A stretch of 64,000 bases of DNA, taken from Cycas panzhihuaensis (lineage: Eukaryota; Cycadophyta). The translations under genes and the position numbers were made by a program. The stretch spans positions 177,141,741 to 177,205,740 of the forward strand of contig CM041465.1 in the NCBI GenBank assembly GCA_023213395.1. The letters run 5' to 3'. The notes beneath the pieces are model-generated. The model saw nothing but the letters and a program-made list of their open reading frames with translations. It ran no database searches and was not told the DNA's origin. Shown one piece after another: positions 12,629-24,489 of this stretch (within the stretch, counting starts at the first letter, position 1; each line of letters begins with the position of its first letter).

Positions 12629-12946
12629 CAGGATCTTTAACGATATACAGCAAGCAACAAATTGAAAATACAGAAAACAGATGCACAGAACACAGGATAT
12701 ATGTGGGAAACCCTTTCGGGAAAAAACCCACCACAAAAGGATCCTCAAGGGATCATTAATTATTACACAATGAACTTGAATGATCGAATACACAAGGCCT
12801 CAAGGCATATATACTCTCCAAGAGGTGTCACCTGTTTAGGGTTGTGACCCTCCGAATAAATCGCACATTTTCGCTCACACATTTTCACATAATTAAACCA
12901 CATTAACATTAATTAAGTGGCTTAATAATTAACTGCCACGCTAACA
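12629..12946 (-). repeat. Copia LTR 2, truncated
   Basis: Identical in layout to LTR 1 but lacks the first roughly 40 bp; it begins at gcaggatcttt, fused directly to pol sequence. Its inner end (gctaaca plus C-tract) is normal. The break removes the end that would carry the PBS-side terminus. Confidence 0.9.
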
Positions 12947-13860
12947 TCCCCCCTTAATGTGAATGTGGGGAATCTGCAACGTCGTGGTTGAATTATCACG
13001 GCAAGGACCGTCTGCAGCTTCTTTATCCTTGTTGATACATCCCCCCTCAAGGATAACATCGGTGAGTCCTAATCCGGTACGCATCTTCGTGAATTGGTCT
13101 TCAGTGAAAGGCTTGGTAAATACGTCCGCAAGTTGTAATTCACTCGGACAATAGTCGACCTGCAGTTTTCCTGACTTGATCAGCTCACGAATGTAATGGT
13201 GTTGAACCTCGATATGCTTTGTACGTGCATGAAACTCTGGATTCTTCGACAGACGAATGGTACTCTGATTATCAACAAAGAAAATCGAATGTCCATTGGA
13301 AACGCCAAGAAATTCCAAGAGACCTTGCAACCATACTGCTTCTTTCACACTAGCACTGAGTCCTTGATATTACATACGTAGAAGATAGCGCCATTGTCTG
13401 CTTTGCTTCTTGATCGCCACGAAACAAATCCATTGCCAATACTAAACAGGTATCCAACAGTGGACTTCCAATCATCAGAATCTCCTCCCCAATCAGCATC
13501 CGCGTAACCATACAACCTGATCTTCTCACCTCTACGGTATTCAAGACCAAGATTGCTTGTCCCCTTTAGATATTTCAAAATCCGCTTTGCTGCTACCAAA
13601 TGAGACTCTTGTGGATTCTGCATGTAGCGGGAAACCAATCCAACAGCGTATGCAATATCTGGCTTGGTATGAGTCAAATAAGTAAGACTCCCTACCAACT
13701 GGCGATACTTTGTGCCATCTACAGAAGGTTGGGCCATATCCTTCTGCAATCTTGTGCATTTGACACATGGTGTTGCAACAAGTTTGCAGTACTGCATCCC
13801 AAATCTCTCGAGTAAGTTCTTCACATACTGCGACTGCAACAACACGATCCTATCTTCCAT
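12947..13860 (-). pseudogene. Copia interior 2: RNase H
   Basis: Same RNase H block as unit 1 (GYADADWGGD, VDNQSTIRLSKNP, KHIEVQHHYIRE, LADVFTKPF). It is broken at about 13345-13410, where the conserved SSTEAEYQ segment is replaced by short scrambled blocks that shift the frame. TAG follows LHYFLGI at the RT side. Confidence 0.9.
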
Positions 13861-13869
13861 CTGCCTGAT

Positions 13870-14710
13870 CTAAATGCCCAAGAAATAGTGAAGTTTTCCA
13901 AGATCCGTCATGTCAAATGAAGCTCCCAAATTGGATTTGACTTCGACTATAGCCTTGCCACGATTACCGCCAATGATTAGATCATCCATATACATCACGC
14001 AAGCAACTACGGAAGTCCCTCTTCTTTTCACATACAGGTTTGGGTCAAGTTCTGAAATTTCAAAACTTTCAACTTTCAACTTGGCATCCATCTTCTCATA
14101 CCAAGCACGGGGTGCTTGTATCAGGCCATAGATTGATTTCTTCAGATGGCAAATAAGATGCTCCTGGCCATCCTTAATGAATCCCAGAGGCTGCGACATG
14201 TATATCTCCTCCTTTAAATCCCCATTAAGGAATGCGAACTTAACGTCCATCTGGTGTAACTCCCAATCTAATGCATTGCTAAGGAAATGAGTAAGCGAGC
14301 GTTGTCATTCTAGAGACTGGTATAAACGTCTCTTCGTAGTCAATTCCTTCTTTCTGCTTGAATCCCTGCGCAACAAGTCTAGCTTTGTACTTGTCCACCT
14401 CTCCATCGGAGTAGAACTTTGTCTTATAGACCAACTTACATCTAACAAGATTCTTCGACGGAGGTAGTGGAACCAAATCCCATGTATCGTTCTTCATCAA
14501 AGAACCATACTCTTCCTCCATTATAGCTCTCCATTGTGGATCTTCTTTCGCTTCAGCAAATGATTCAGGATCATTGGAGTCATTGGTGTCGACTAGTAGA
14601 GTTCGACTGGTATGCTGACTTCTGGTTCGTCTATCATCAGTAACGGTTTGCATTGCCACACCGGAATCTTCAAGAGTTTTCCTTGCCCATAAAGGTATAG
14701 AAGGACCCAT
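13870..14710 (-). pseudogene. Copia interior 2: reverse transcriptase
   Basis: RT in two pieces. The upstream piece (14279-14710) has AMQTVTDDRRTRSQ, DPQWRAIMEEEYGSL and GIDYEETFIPVSRMTT. The downstream piece (13870-14250) has MDVKFAFLNGDLKEEIYM, QAPRAWYEKMDAKL and YMDDLIIGG. A short block difference at 14272-14305 (gcattgc for gcagctgc, gagcg for gaaccg) breaks the frame relative to the other two units. The catalytic pair DD in YMDD is kept. Confidence 0.9.
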
Positions 14711-14764
14711 TGCTGGAGGTACTTCTACTTGTGGCGGTTCCTCACTATTACACGTCCCACTTGG

Positions 14765-15799
14765 TCATGCTTCCTCAGGTGCTACAGCGACTAGCTCATC
14801 GTCCTCTTCGCTTGAAGAATCTGGGAATGGGAGAAGGGAAGGGTAAAAAGGTTTCTCCGATGCTCTTTCAGCATGATACGTCGATGACTCGTCAAATTTA
14901 ACATCCCGACTAACCACAATCTTCTCCCCCTGTGGATTCCATAGTCTGTAGGCTTTGTTTTCCGTGCAATACCCCATAAATATGCACTTCAAACTCTTTC
15001 AATCCAGCTTCTTGCGAGTATCATTAGGGATGTGGGCATACGCTATACACCCAAACGTTCTCAAATGGCTAATGGTAGGCTTCCGACCGGTCCATTTCTC
15101 TTCGGGGGTCATCTTTAAGCGCTGAGTGGGTACCCTGTTCAATATACAAGCAATGATACGCCACGCCCAAAACTTTGGTGGCAGGTTTTTAGCATGCACC
15201 ATACACCTCGCCATCTCCATCATGGTACGGTTCTTTCTTTCAGCAACTCCATTATGTTGTGAGGTATATGGGACTGTAAACTCCCGCTTTATACCATGGT
15301 TGCGGCAGAACTGATTGAATGCATTATTGTCGTATTCCTTACTATTATCACTTCGTAAAGTTTTTATTTTCTTATCACTTTCATTTTCAACCATCGCTTT
15401 CCACTCACGGAAGCGATCAAATACGTCTAACTTGTTCTTGAGAAAATAAACCCAGGCTTTCCTGGTGTCCACAAACACAAGCGTATATCGGGCTTCTGAT
15501 ATCGAAGGATTTGGGAGTGGTCCCATAATGTCTGAGTGTACAAGCTCCAGCTTCTCTTTGGCTCTCCAGGTGTTATCCCGAGCAAAAGGATAGCGATGAT
15601 GCTTGCCATACATGCATCCTTCGCATACACCATCCGAGCAGGTAACCGACGGCAGTCCTTCCACCATCTTCAACCTCTTCAATAGTGTAATAATCCTGTA
15701 ATTAAGGTGCCCAAGGCGATTGTGCCACAGTTTACTTTCGTCATCCGCACTGGCAACAAAAGCATAGGACTTCTTCTCAGATTGAAACTTTTCAAACAC
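14765..15799 (-). pseudogene. Copia interior 2: integrase
   Basis: The GAG-pre-integrase zinc-binding segment (LWHNRLGHLNYR, then CEGCMYGKHHR) precedes the catalytic core with the family acidic residues: D in HSDIMGPL, D in LRSDNSKEY and E in GVAERKNR. It continues with FGCIAYAHIP and MGYCTENKAYRLWNP. The frame opens after a TAG at 15797-15799 that replaces an expected Gln. A small frame break lies near 14993-14999 and another stop (TGA) just below 14765. The function would be insertion of element cDNA into the chromosome; this copy is broken. Confidence 0.9.
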
Positions 15800-16483
15800 C
15801 TAGAAGTTGTCCCTGACTTTCCCGGTAGCTATGATAGCAAAGTTTTGTTTTGAGTCCTTTATCAGGCAGTTATCATCACAGAGCTCCACTTTCATACCTT
15901 GTTTGCAGATCTCCCAAGCAGACAAAAGATTTAGCTGCATCTTGGGTACATAATATACCCTGGAAAACTTTCCTTCTGTAATGGAAACATCACCGATACC
16001 ATCTATCGACAACACGCGAGCATCTCCAAGAATGATCTCAGCACCACTTTGATTTGCATTCAACGTATCAAAGTTCCGCCTCTGGTAAGAGATGTACTTC
16101 TGCGCTCCAAAATCCAATACCCAATAGTCTCTCCGATCTGATTCCGCTGACAAGGTCTGCGCTCGGACGCAATAAGTAGCAACACTCTTTCCTTTATCAT
16201 CCTGGTTACCTTTGCGCTTGTCACAACGTTTGAACCAACAGTTCTTCTCGCGGTGACCATCCTTCTTGCAGTAATTGCACTTTCTATTAAACTTCTTCTT
16301 GTCTTGAGAGCTTTCTCCAGACCTTTGTGTGATCTTCTCCTCCTTAGGGGCCTCCCTCCTCTGAGTTTTCATAGCTAAGGCCTGACCTGAACCAAAACCT
16401 CCAAGCAAACCATGATGTTTAAGCTTGGCATCCTCCGCTAGAATTAGGTTTTTGAACCCGTCAAAAGTTTCTGCCTCCATCAC
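15800..16483 (-). pseudogene. Copia interior 2: gag C-terminus and protease
   Basis: The gag zinc knuckle CNYCKKDGHREKNC (CX2CX4HX4C) is followed by the aspartic protease start YWVLDFGAQKYIS. The protease active site is normally D-S/T-G; here it is D-F-G, an S-to-F change explained by one C-to-T step, while the sister copy at 21757-22440 keeps D-S-G. The frame begins after an in-frame TAG at about 16504-16506 (Gln expected) and ends at the TAG at 15797-15799. Confidence 0.9.
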
Positions 16484-16576
16484 TTCGTCTCTACCATAAA
16501 TGGTCTAGAATGTGGCGAACACAGCTGGCAGCTTCGACATGATTATCGCAAACAAGAGCGCATCATCGATCGAGTT

Positions 16577-16987
16577 CTACTTTAACTCTTCTAGCTTGTT
16601 CTTCAAGTCAGTTATCTTATTCAGGTAGGAGTTGATATTGTTCTCATCTTCGACTTTTGAATTGAGTAGTTCCAACATCAGAGCAAGACGTCTATTCGTC
16701 TTCTTCTTCTCAAATGTATCACACAACTTCGTCCAAATCTTGGCTGGGTCATCTAGATTATGAACTAGAGCCCTCTGGTCCGACGCCAGTGAGAGTTTCA
16801 GTAATCCAACGGCCATATATTGCTTCACTTCAAGTTTGATACGCTCCTTATGGTCAAGTGGAACTAAATCAAACTTCGCCTTGGTAATTCCCCAGAGTTG
16901 GTTCACCATCAAAATAAGCTCCATATTGGTCTTCCATTCGCTAAAATTGTTACCGTTAAAGATAACCTTAGGCATAAGTTTCTCCAT
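16577..16987 (-). pseudogene. Copia interior 2: gag N-terminus
   Basis: Begins MEKLMPKVIFNGNNFSEWK, the usual copia gag opening with F-G-NF-SEWK, and continues with KIWTKLCDTFEKK and LMLELLNSKVEDENNINSY. It stops at a TAG after LEELK, where Gln is expected. The same stop is present in the other full copy. Gag would form the virus-like particle shell. Confidence 0.9.
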
Positions 16988-18543
16988 CTCGAATATCTAA
17001 CTACAATATGAAGTACACGACACTAAACGGACGTATTAAGGACGAAAATGCACCCTTTTGACCTCCTCTGCTTCACGAGCATGCTTCCAAAGGATCCCAA
17101 CACGAATTATACCCACGTTACTTGAACCGCTGACTGTTTTTCTCCCCTTATCCATTAACTAACGGCCTTAAATAGTCATTAAATGTCACACCCAACACTA
17201 AAAATGACTAAAAAACAAGAGCTTCAATACAAAAACGGCTCTACATAAGGACGATGCACGGTCTCCAAGCCAAAAATTCACAAAAACACGTCTTGAGATG
17301 CACTCAAACTGGCTCAAAATGCTTCAAATAGATACCAAGTTCTTCATACTATATAAAACACCATATGATAATGATACAAAGGGTCACTTTTTATATTTTA
17401 ACTTTGAGGGGAATATGCCAAAAGGCATATTCCCAACAAATGCGACTTTTAGAAGGGGGACCTCCGTCTCTCACTAAACCCACGTGGTTTTAATTTATCC
17501 AAAAGTCATACACGACTTAGGACTTAGAGATATGTGCGACCCTTGGTATCTCCTCACTCTTTGGAGATCTACTTGAGTCAACTTCACCACGGACGACCCG
17601 CGTGCCTGCTATCCTCTTCCGGACGGACGGACCTCGTCAACGGCTCATGGAACAGTCATCTACTAGTCAACAACGGAACCCAATCAGAGCGAGACGCTGC
17701 CCAGCCACGTGGAGAAGCGCCCAGCCAAGGAGAGAGACGTACAGCCACGCAGCAGTTCAGAGCCCAGCCAGGGAGAGAAACGCACGGCCACTTAGAGAAG
17801 CACCCAACACACTTCAAACACGCCCAACACACAAAAAAGGCGCCCAGCCAATATACTGAGAGTTCTACGCTGTTTCAAAATAGTCCTACCAGCTCTAGAA
17901 TGGTCTAGTCAACACAATAAGAGCTTCAACTTTTTATTTTGAAACTGTACAGTACCTTATTGCTGTACACAAGTCTTTAGACAGCCCTCAAAAGCTTCAA
18001 CAAAGAACGTTTGACACAAAGATGTGAGCCCAGAATGTGCAAACAACTGTATTACCAAGTCATATACCCAACCAAAAAAGTACTACAACTTCACAGACCA
18101 CATATGGCGATTTTATACTGACACATGCTCAGTCTCAACTTCGTTTATGGGCAGAAAACATTCCATAAAGGCTCCAATCTCTCCCATATACAGGCTGAAA
18201 AAACCAGAAACGGCCTTGTTTCTTCGAGTTTTATAGAGCTTTGGATGGAATATGACTGACTTACTTGTGTAGAAAGATGGTTGTCCTTATCGTCGTTGAG
18301 TCACCAACAGAACGTGTTCTGCACGCCTGAATATTGACTCCAATAACCCTTACACTTTGTCGAATAGTGATCTCCACTGCTCCAACAACCACTGATTTTC
18401 TATGTCTGCTTCTGCACGATGCTGGAGTTGTTGGACCCTCAAGATTCGTCTTGGGTCATATGGCATCACCCGGCAACCAACGATCTAATCTCTCCGCTCA
18501 CCGTCAAGCTTCAGCTGTGCAGGACTCTACTGATCTGATACCA
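16988..18543 (-). other. Copia interior 2: long untranslated leader and PBS
   Basis: About 1.55 kb between the primer binding site (18534-18543, TGGTATCAGA on the minus strand) and gag. No convincing coding frame. It contains a perfect 11-bp inverted repeat with a 4-base loop at 17409-17434 (GGGAATATGCC/GGCATATTCCC), also present in the other copy. Confidence 0.75.
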
Positions 18544-18901
18544 TGTTCGAGAACATGAAATCATACACAGATGTTCTCAACCGCAGAATCTTTAACCATA
18601 CACAGCAAGCAACAAATTGAAAATACAGAAAACAGATGCACAGAACACAGGATATATGTGGGAAACCCTTTCGAGAAAAAACCCACCACAAAAGGATCCT
18701 CAAGGGATCATTAATTATTACACAATGAACTTGAATGATCGAATACACAAGGCCTCAAGGCATATATACTCTCCAAGAGGTGTCACCCGTTTAGGGTTGT
18801 GACCCTCCGAATAAATCGCACATTTTCGCTCACACATTTTCACATAATTAAACCACATTAACATTAATTAAGTGGCTTAATAATTAACTGCCACGCTAAC
18901 A
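18544..18901 (-). repeat. Copia LTR 3 (shared by two interiors)
   Basis: 358 bp, tgttcgag...gctaaca. It serves as 5' LTR for the interior to its left (PBS at 18534-18543) and as 3' LTR for the interior to its right (polypurine tract at 18902-18910). It carries the variants gcagaatctttaacc and ttcgag, shared with LTR 4 but not with LTRs 1 and 2. Confidence 0.92.
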
Positions 18902-19816
18902 TCCCCCCTTAATGTGAATGTGGGGAATGCAACGTCGTTGCTTGAATTATCACGAAGGTGGACCGTCTGCGGCTTCTTTATCCTTGTTGATACATCCCCC
19001 CTCAAGGATAACATCGGTGAGTCCTAATCCGGTACGCATCTTCGTGAATTGGTCTTCACTGAAAGGCTTGGTAAATATGTCCGCAAGTTGTAATTCACTC
19101 GGACAATAGTCGACCTGCAGTTTTCCTGACTTGATCAGCTCACGAATGTAATGGTGTTGAACCTCGATATGCTTTGTACGTGCATGAAACTCTGGATTCT
19201 TCGACAGACGAATGGTACTCTGATTATCAACAAGGAAAATCGGATGTCCATTGGAAACGCCAAGAAATTCCAAGAGACCTTGCAACCATACTGCTTCTTT
19301 CACACTAGCACTGAGTCCTTGATATTCTGCTTCTATAGAAGATAGTGCCATTGTCTGCTGCTTCTTCGACTGCCACGAAACAAATCCATTGCCAATACTA
19401 AACAGGTATCCAACAGTGGACTTCCAATCATCAGAATCTCCTCCCCAATCAGCATCCGCGTAACCATACAACCTGATCTTCTCACCTCTACGGTATTCAA
19501 GTCCAAGATTGCTTGTCCCATTTAGATATTTCAAAATCCGCTTTGCTGCTACCAAATGAGACTCTTGTGGATTCTGCATGTAGCAGGAAACCAATCCAAC
19601 AGCGTATGCAATATCTGGCCTGGTATGAGTCAAATAAGTAAGACTCCCTACCAACTGGCGATACTTTGTGCCATCTACAGAAGGTTGGGCCATATCCTTC
19701 TGCAATCTTGCGCCTTTGACACATGGTATTGCAACAAGTTTGCAGTACTGCATCCCAAATCTCTCGAGTAAGTTCTTCACATACTGCGACTGCAACAACA
19801 CGATCCTATCTTCCAT
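18902..19816 (-). pseudogene. Copia interior 3: RNase H
   Basis: Best preserved RNase H of the array, a continuous frame from MEDRIVLLQSQYVKNLLERF to the terminal LADIFTKPF. GYADADWGGD, SSIEAEYQGL and VDNQSTIRLSKNP are in place; the T-to-I change in the SSTEAE motif is the main oddity. It is separated from RT by the TAG common to all units. Confidence 0.92.
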
Positions 19817-19825
19817 CTGCCTGAT

Positions 19826-20617
19826 CTAAATGCCCAAGAAATAGTGAAGTTTTCCAAGATCCGTCATGTCAAATGAAGCTCCCAAATTGGATTTGACTTC
19901 GACTATAGCCTTGCCACGATTACCGCCAATGATTAGATCATCCACATACATCACGCAAGCAACTACGGAAGTCCCTCTTCTTTTCACATACAGGTTTGGG
20001 TCAAGTTCTGAAATTTCAAAACTTTCAACTTTCAACTTGGCATCCATCTTCTCATACCAAGCACGGGGTGCTTGTTTCAGGCCATAGATTGATTTCTTCA
20101 GATGGCAAATAAGATGCTCCTGGCCATCCTTAATGAATCCCAGAGGCTGCGACATGTATATCTCCTCCTTTAAATCCCCATTAAGGAATGCGAACTTAAC
20201 GTCCATCTGGTGTAACTCCCAATCTAATGCAGCTGCTAAGGAAATGAGTAAGCGAACCGTTGTCATTCTAGAGACTGGTACAAACGTCTCTTCGTAGTCA
20301 ATTCCTTCTTTCTGCTTGAATCCCTGCGCAACAAGTCTAGCTTTGTACTTGTCCACCTCTCCATCGGAGTAGAACTTTGTCTTATAGACCAACTTGCATC
20401 CAACAAGATTCTTCGACGGAGGTAGTGGAACCAAATCCCATGTATCGTTCTTCATCAAAGAACCATACTCTTCCTCCATTACAGCTCTCCATTGTGGATC
20501 TTCTTTCGCTTCAGCAAATGATTCAGGATCACTGGAGTAATTGGTGTCGACTAGTAGAGTTTGACTGGCATGCTGACTTCTGGTTCGTCTATCATCAGTA
20601 ACGGTTTGCATTGCCAC
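19826..20617 (-). pseudogene. Copia interior 3: reverse transcriptase
   Basis: Uninterrupted RT frame: DPQWRAVMEEEYGSL, NDTWDLVPLPPSKNLVG, KARLVAQGFKQKEGIDYEETF, MDVKFAFLNGDLKEEIYM, GLKQAPRAWYEKMD, and the catalytic YVDDLIIGG (the other units have YMDD). Upstream a TGA (Trp in unit 2) interrupts the link to integrase near 20643. The TAG after LHYFLGI ends the frame. Confidence 0.92.
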
Positions 20618-20644
20618 ACCGGAATCTTCAAGAGTTTTCCTTGC

Positions 20645-21756
20645 TCATAAAGGTATAGAAGGACCCGTTGCTGGAGGTACTTCTACTTGTGACGGTTCCT
20701 CACTATTACACATCCCACTTGGTCCTGCTTCCTCAAGTGCTACAGCGACTAGCTCATCGTCCTCTTCGCTTGAAGAATCTGGGAATGGGAGAAGGGAAGG
20801 GTAAAAAGGTTTCTCCGATGCTCTTTCAGCATGATACGTCGATGACTCGTCAAATTTAACATCCCGACTAACCACAATCTTCTCCCCCTGTGGATTCCAT
20901 AGTCTGTAGGCTTTGTTTTCCGTGCAATACCCCATAAATATGCACTTCAAACTCTTTCGATCCAGCTTCTTGCGGGTATCATTAGGGATGTGGGCGTACG
21001 CTATACACCCAAACGTTCTCAAATGGCTAATGGTAGGCTTCCGATCGGTCCATTTCTCTTGAGGTCATCTTTGAGCTGCTGAGTGGGTACCCTGTTCAAT
21101 ATACAAGCAATGATCGCCGACACGCCCAAAACTTTGGTGGCAGGTTTTTAGCATGCACCATACACCTCGCCATCTCCATCATGGTACAGTTCTTTCTTTC
21201 AGCAACTCCATTCTGTTGTGAGGTATATGGGACTGTAAACTCCCGCTTTATACCATGGTTGCGGCAGAACTGATTGAATGCATTATTGTCGTATTCCTTA
21301 CTATTATCACTTCGTAAAGTTTTTATTTTCTTATCACTTTCATTTTCAACCATCGCTTTCCACTCACTAAGCGATCAAATACGTCTAACTTGTTCTTGAG
21401 AAAATAAACCCAGGCTTTCCTGGTGTCCACAAACACAAGCGTATATCGGGCTTCTGATATCGAAGGATTTGGGAGTGGTCCCATAATGTCTGAGTGTACA
21501 AGCTCCAGCTTCTCTTTGGCTCTCCAGGTGTTATCCCGAGCAAAAGGATAGCGATGATGCTTGCCATACATGCATCCTTCGCATACACCATCCGAAGCGG
21601 TGTAGGCGGCAGTCCTTCCACCATCTTCAACCTCTTCAATAGTGTAATAATCCTGTAATTAAGGTGCTCAAGGCGATTGTGCCACAGTTTACTTTCGTCA
21701 TCTGCACTGGCAACAAAAGCATAGGACTTCTTCTCAGATTGAAACTTTTCAAACAC
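20645..21756 (-). pseudogene. Copia interior 3: integrase
   Basis: Same integrase as unit 2 but in three frames. 21385-21756 holds LWHNRLEHLNYR (G of LGH changed to E). 21323-21571 holds YGKHHRYPF and HSDIMGPL. 21096-21353 holds LRSDNSKEY, YTSQQNGVAERKN. 20645-21022 holds MRTFGCIAYAHIP and the linker. Frame breaks sit at about 21600, 21366 and 21065, each at a small block that differs from unit 2. Confidence 0.9.
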
Positions 21757-22440
21757 CTAGAAGTTGTCCCTGACTTTCCCGGTAGCTATGATAGCAAAGT
21801 TTTGTTTTGAGTCCTTTATCAGGCACTTATCATCACAGAGCTCCACTTTCATACCTTGTTTGCAGATCTCCCAAGCAGACAAAAGATTTAGCTGCATCTT
21901 GGGTACATAATATACCCTGGAAAACTTTCCTCCTGTAATGGAAACATCACCGATACCATCTATCGACAACACGCGAACATCTCCAAGAATAATCTCAGCA
22001 CCACTTTGATTTGCATTCAACGTATCAAAGTTCCGCCTCTGGTAAGAGATGTACTTCTGCGCTCCAGAATCCAATACCCAATAGTCTCTCCGATCTGATT
22101 CGGCTGACAAGGTCTGCGCTCGGACGCAATAAGTAGCAACACTCTTTCCTTTATCATCCTGGTTACCTTTGCGCTTGTCACAACGTTTGAACCAACAGTT
22201 CTTCTCGCGGTGACCATCCTTCTTGCAGTAATTGCACTTTCTATTAAACTTCTTCTTGTCTTGAGAGCTTTCTCCAGACCTTTGTGTGATCTTCTCCTCC
22301 TTAGGGGCCTCCCTCCTCTGAGTTTTCATAGCTAAGGCCTGACTTGAACCAAAACCTCCAAGCAAACCATGATGTTTAAGCTTGGCATTCTCCGCTAGAA
22401 TTAGGTTTTTGAACCTGTCAAAAGTTTCTGCCTCCATCAC
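21757..22440 (-). pseudogene. Copia interior 3: gag C-terminus and protease
   Basis: Zinc knuckle CNYCKKDGHREKNC and protease start YWVLDSGAQKYIS, with the D-S-G catalytic triplet intact, unlike unit 2. Bounded on both sides by the same TAG stops as unit 2. Confidence 0.92.
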
Positions 22441-22529
22441 TTCGTCTCTACCATAAATGGTCTAGAATGTGGCGAACACAGCTAGCAGCTTCGACATGAT
22501 TATCGCAAACAAGAGCGCATCATCGATCA

Positions 22530-22945
22530 AGTTCTACTTTAACTCTTCTAGCTTGTTCTTCAAGTCGGTTATCTTATTCAGGTAGGAGTTGATATTGTTC
22601 TCATCTTCGACTTTTGAATTGAGTAGTTCCAACATCAGAGCAAGACGTCTATTCGTCTTCTTCTTCTCAAATGTATCACACAACTTCGTCCAAATCTTGG
22701 CTGGGTCATCTAGATTATGAACTAGAGCCCTGCAGTCGGCCTTGATGAGAGTTTCAGTAATCCAACGGCCATATATTGCTTCACTTCAAGTTTGATACGC
22801 TCCTTATGGTCAAGTGGAACTAAATCAAGCTTCGCCTTGGTAATTCCCCAGAGTTGGTTCACCATCAAAATAAGCTCCATATTGGTCTTCCATTCGCTAA
22901 AATTGTTCTGCTAAAGATAACCTTAGGCATAAGTTTCTCCATCTC
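22530..22945 (-). pseudogene. Copia interior 3: gag N-terminus, frameshifted
   Basis: Collinear with gag at 16577-16987 in unit 2. The frame is broken at about 22730-22745 (a scrambled block in place of the SDQRALVHN segment) and near 22907, and the initiator region is still visible at 22931-22945. TAG after LEELK as in unit 2. Confidence 0.85.
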
Positions 22946-24489
22946 GAATATCGACTACAATATGAAGTACACGACACTAAGCGGACGTGTGGGGCGAAAA
23001 TGCACCCTTTTGACCTCCTCTGCTTCACGAGCACGCTTCCAAAGGATCCCAACACGAATTATACCCACGTTACATGAACCGCTGACTGTTTTTCTCCCCT
23101 TATCCATTAACTACTACCTTAAATAGTCATTAAATGTCACACCCAAAGACTAAAATGACTAAAAAACAAGAGCTTCAATACAAAAACGGCTCTACATAAG
23201 GACGATGCACGGTCTCCAAGCCAAAAATTCACAAAAACACGTCTTGAGATGCACTCAAACTGGCTCAAAATGCTTCAAATAGATACCAAGTTCTTCATAC
23301 TATATAAAACACCATATGATAATGATACAAAGGGTCACTTTTTATATTTTAACTTTGAGGGGAATATGCCAAAAGGCATATTCCCAACAAATGCGACTTT
23401 TAGAAGGGGGACCTCCGTCTCTCACTAAACCCACGTGGTTTTAATTTATCCAAAAGTCATACACGACTTAGGACTTAGAGATATGTGCGACCCTTGGTAT
23501 CTCCTCACTCTTTGGAGATCTACGGCAGCCGCAACTTCACCACGGACGACCCGCATGCCTGCTATCCTCTTCTGGACGGACGGACCTCGTCAACGGCTCA
23601 TGGAACAGTCATCTACTAGTCAACAGTCAGCAACCCAATCAGAGAGAGACGCTGCCCAGCCACGTGGAGAAGCACCCAGCCAAGGAGAGAGACGTCTGAC
23701 CACGCGGCCGGTTGAGCCCGGCCGAGAGAAAGCATACGGCCACTTAGAGAAGCACCCAACACACTTCAAACACGCCCAACACACAAAAAAGGCGCCCAGC
23801 CAATATACTGAGAGTTCTACGCTGTTTCAAAATAGTCCTACCAGCTCTAGAATGGTCTAGTCAACACAATAAGAGCTTCAACTTTTTATTTTAAAAGCAG
23901 ACGATTACCTTATTCTTTGTACACAAGTCTTTAGACCCTCAAAAGCTTGACCCAAAGCGTTTGACACAAAGATGTGAGCCCAGAATGTGCAAACAACTGT
24001 ATTACCAAGTCATATCCCCAACCAAAAAAGTACTACGACTCCACAGACCACATATGGCGATTTTATACTGACACATGCTCAGTCTCAACTTCGTTTATGG
24101 GCAAAAAACATTCCATAAAGGCTCCAATCTCTCCCATATACAGGCTGAAAAAACCAGAAAAGGCCTTGTTTCTTCGAGTTTTATAGAGCTTTGGATGGAA
24201 TATGACTGACTTACTTGTGTAGAAAGATGGTTGTCCTTATCGTCGTTGAGTCACCAACAGAACGTGTTCTGCACGCCTGAATATTGACTCCAATAACCCT
24301 TACACTTTGTCGAATAGTGATCTCCACTGCTCCAACAACCACTGATTTTCTATGTCTGCTTCTGCACGATGTTGGAGTTGTTGGACCCTCAAGATTCGTC
24401 TTGGGTCAGACGGCATCACCCGGCAACCAACGATCTAATCTCTCCACACCGGCCAAGCTTCACCGTGGCAGACCCATCGCTCGATACCA
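22946..24489 (-). other. Copia interior 3: untranslated leader and PBS
   Basis: About 1.5 kb, collinear with 16988-18543, including the 11-bp hairpin at 23360-23385. The PBS next to LTR 4 reads TGGTATCGAGC (24479-24489), one base short of the initiator-Met complement. Confidence 0.75.

Noticed and set aside
11003-20859. Many plus-strand open frames of 60-85 codons in the copia array
   Set aside because: They are antisense to well-supported copia domains and recur in each copy only because the copies are near-identical.
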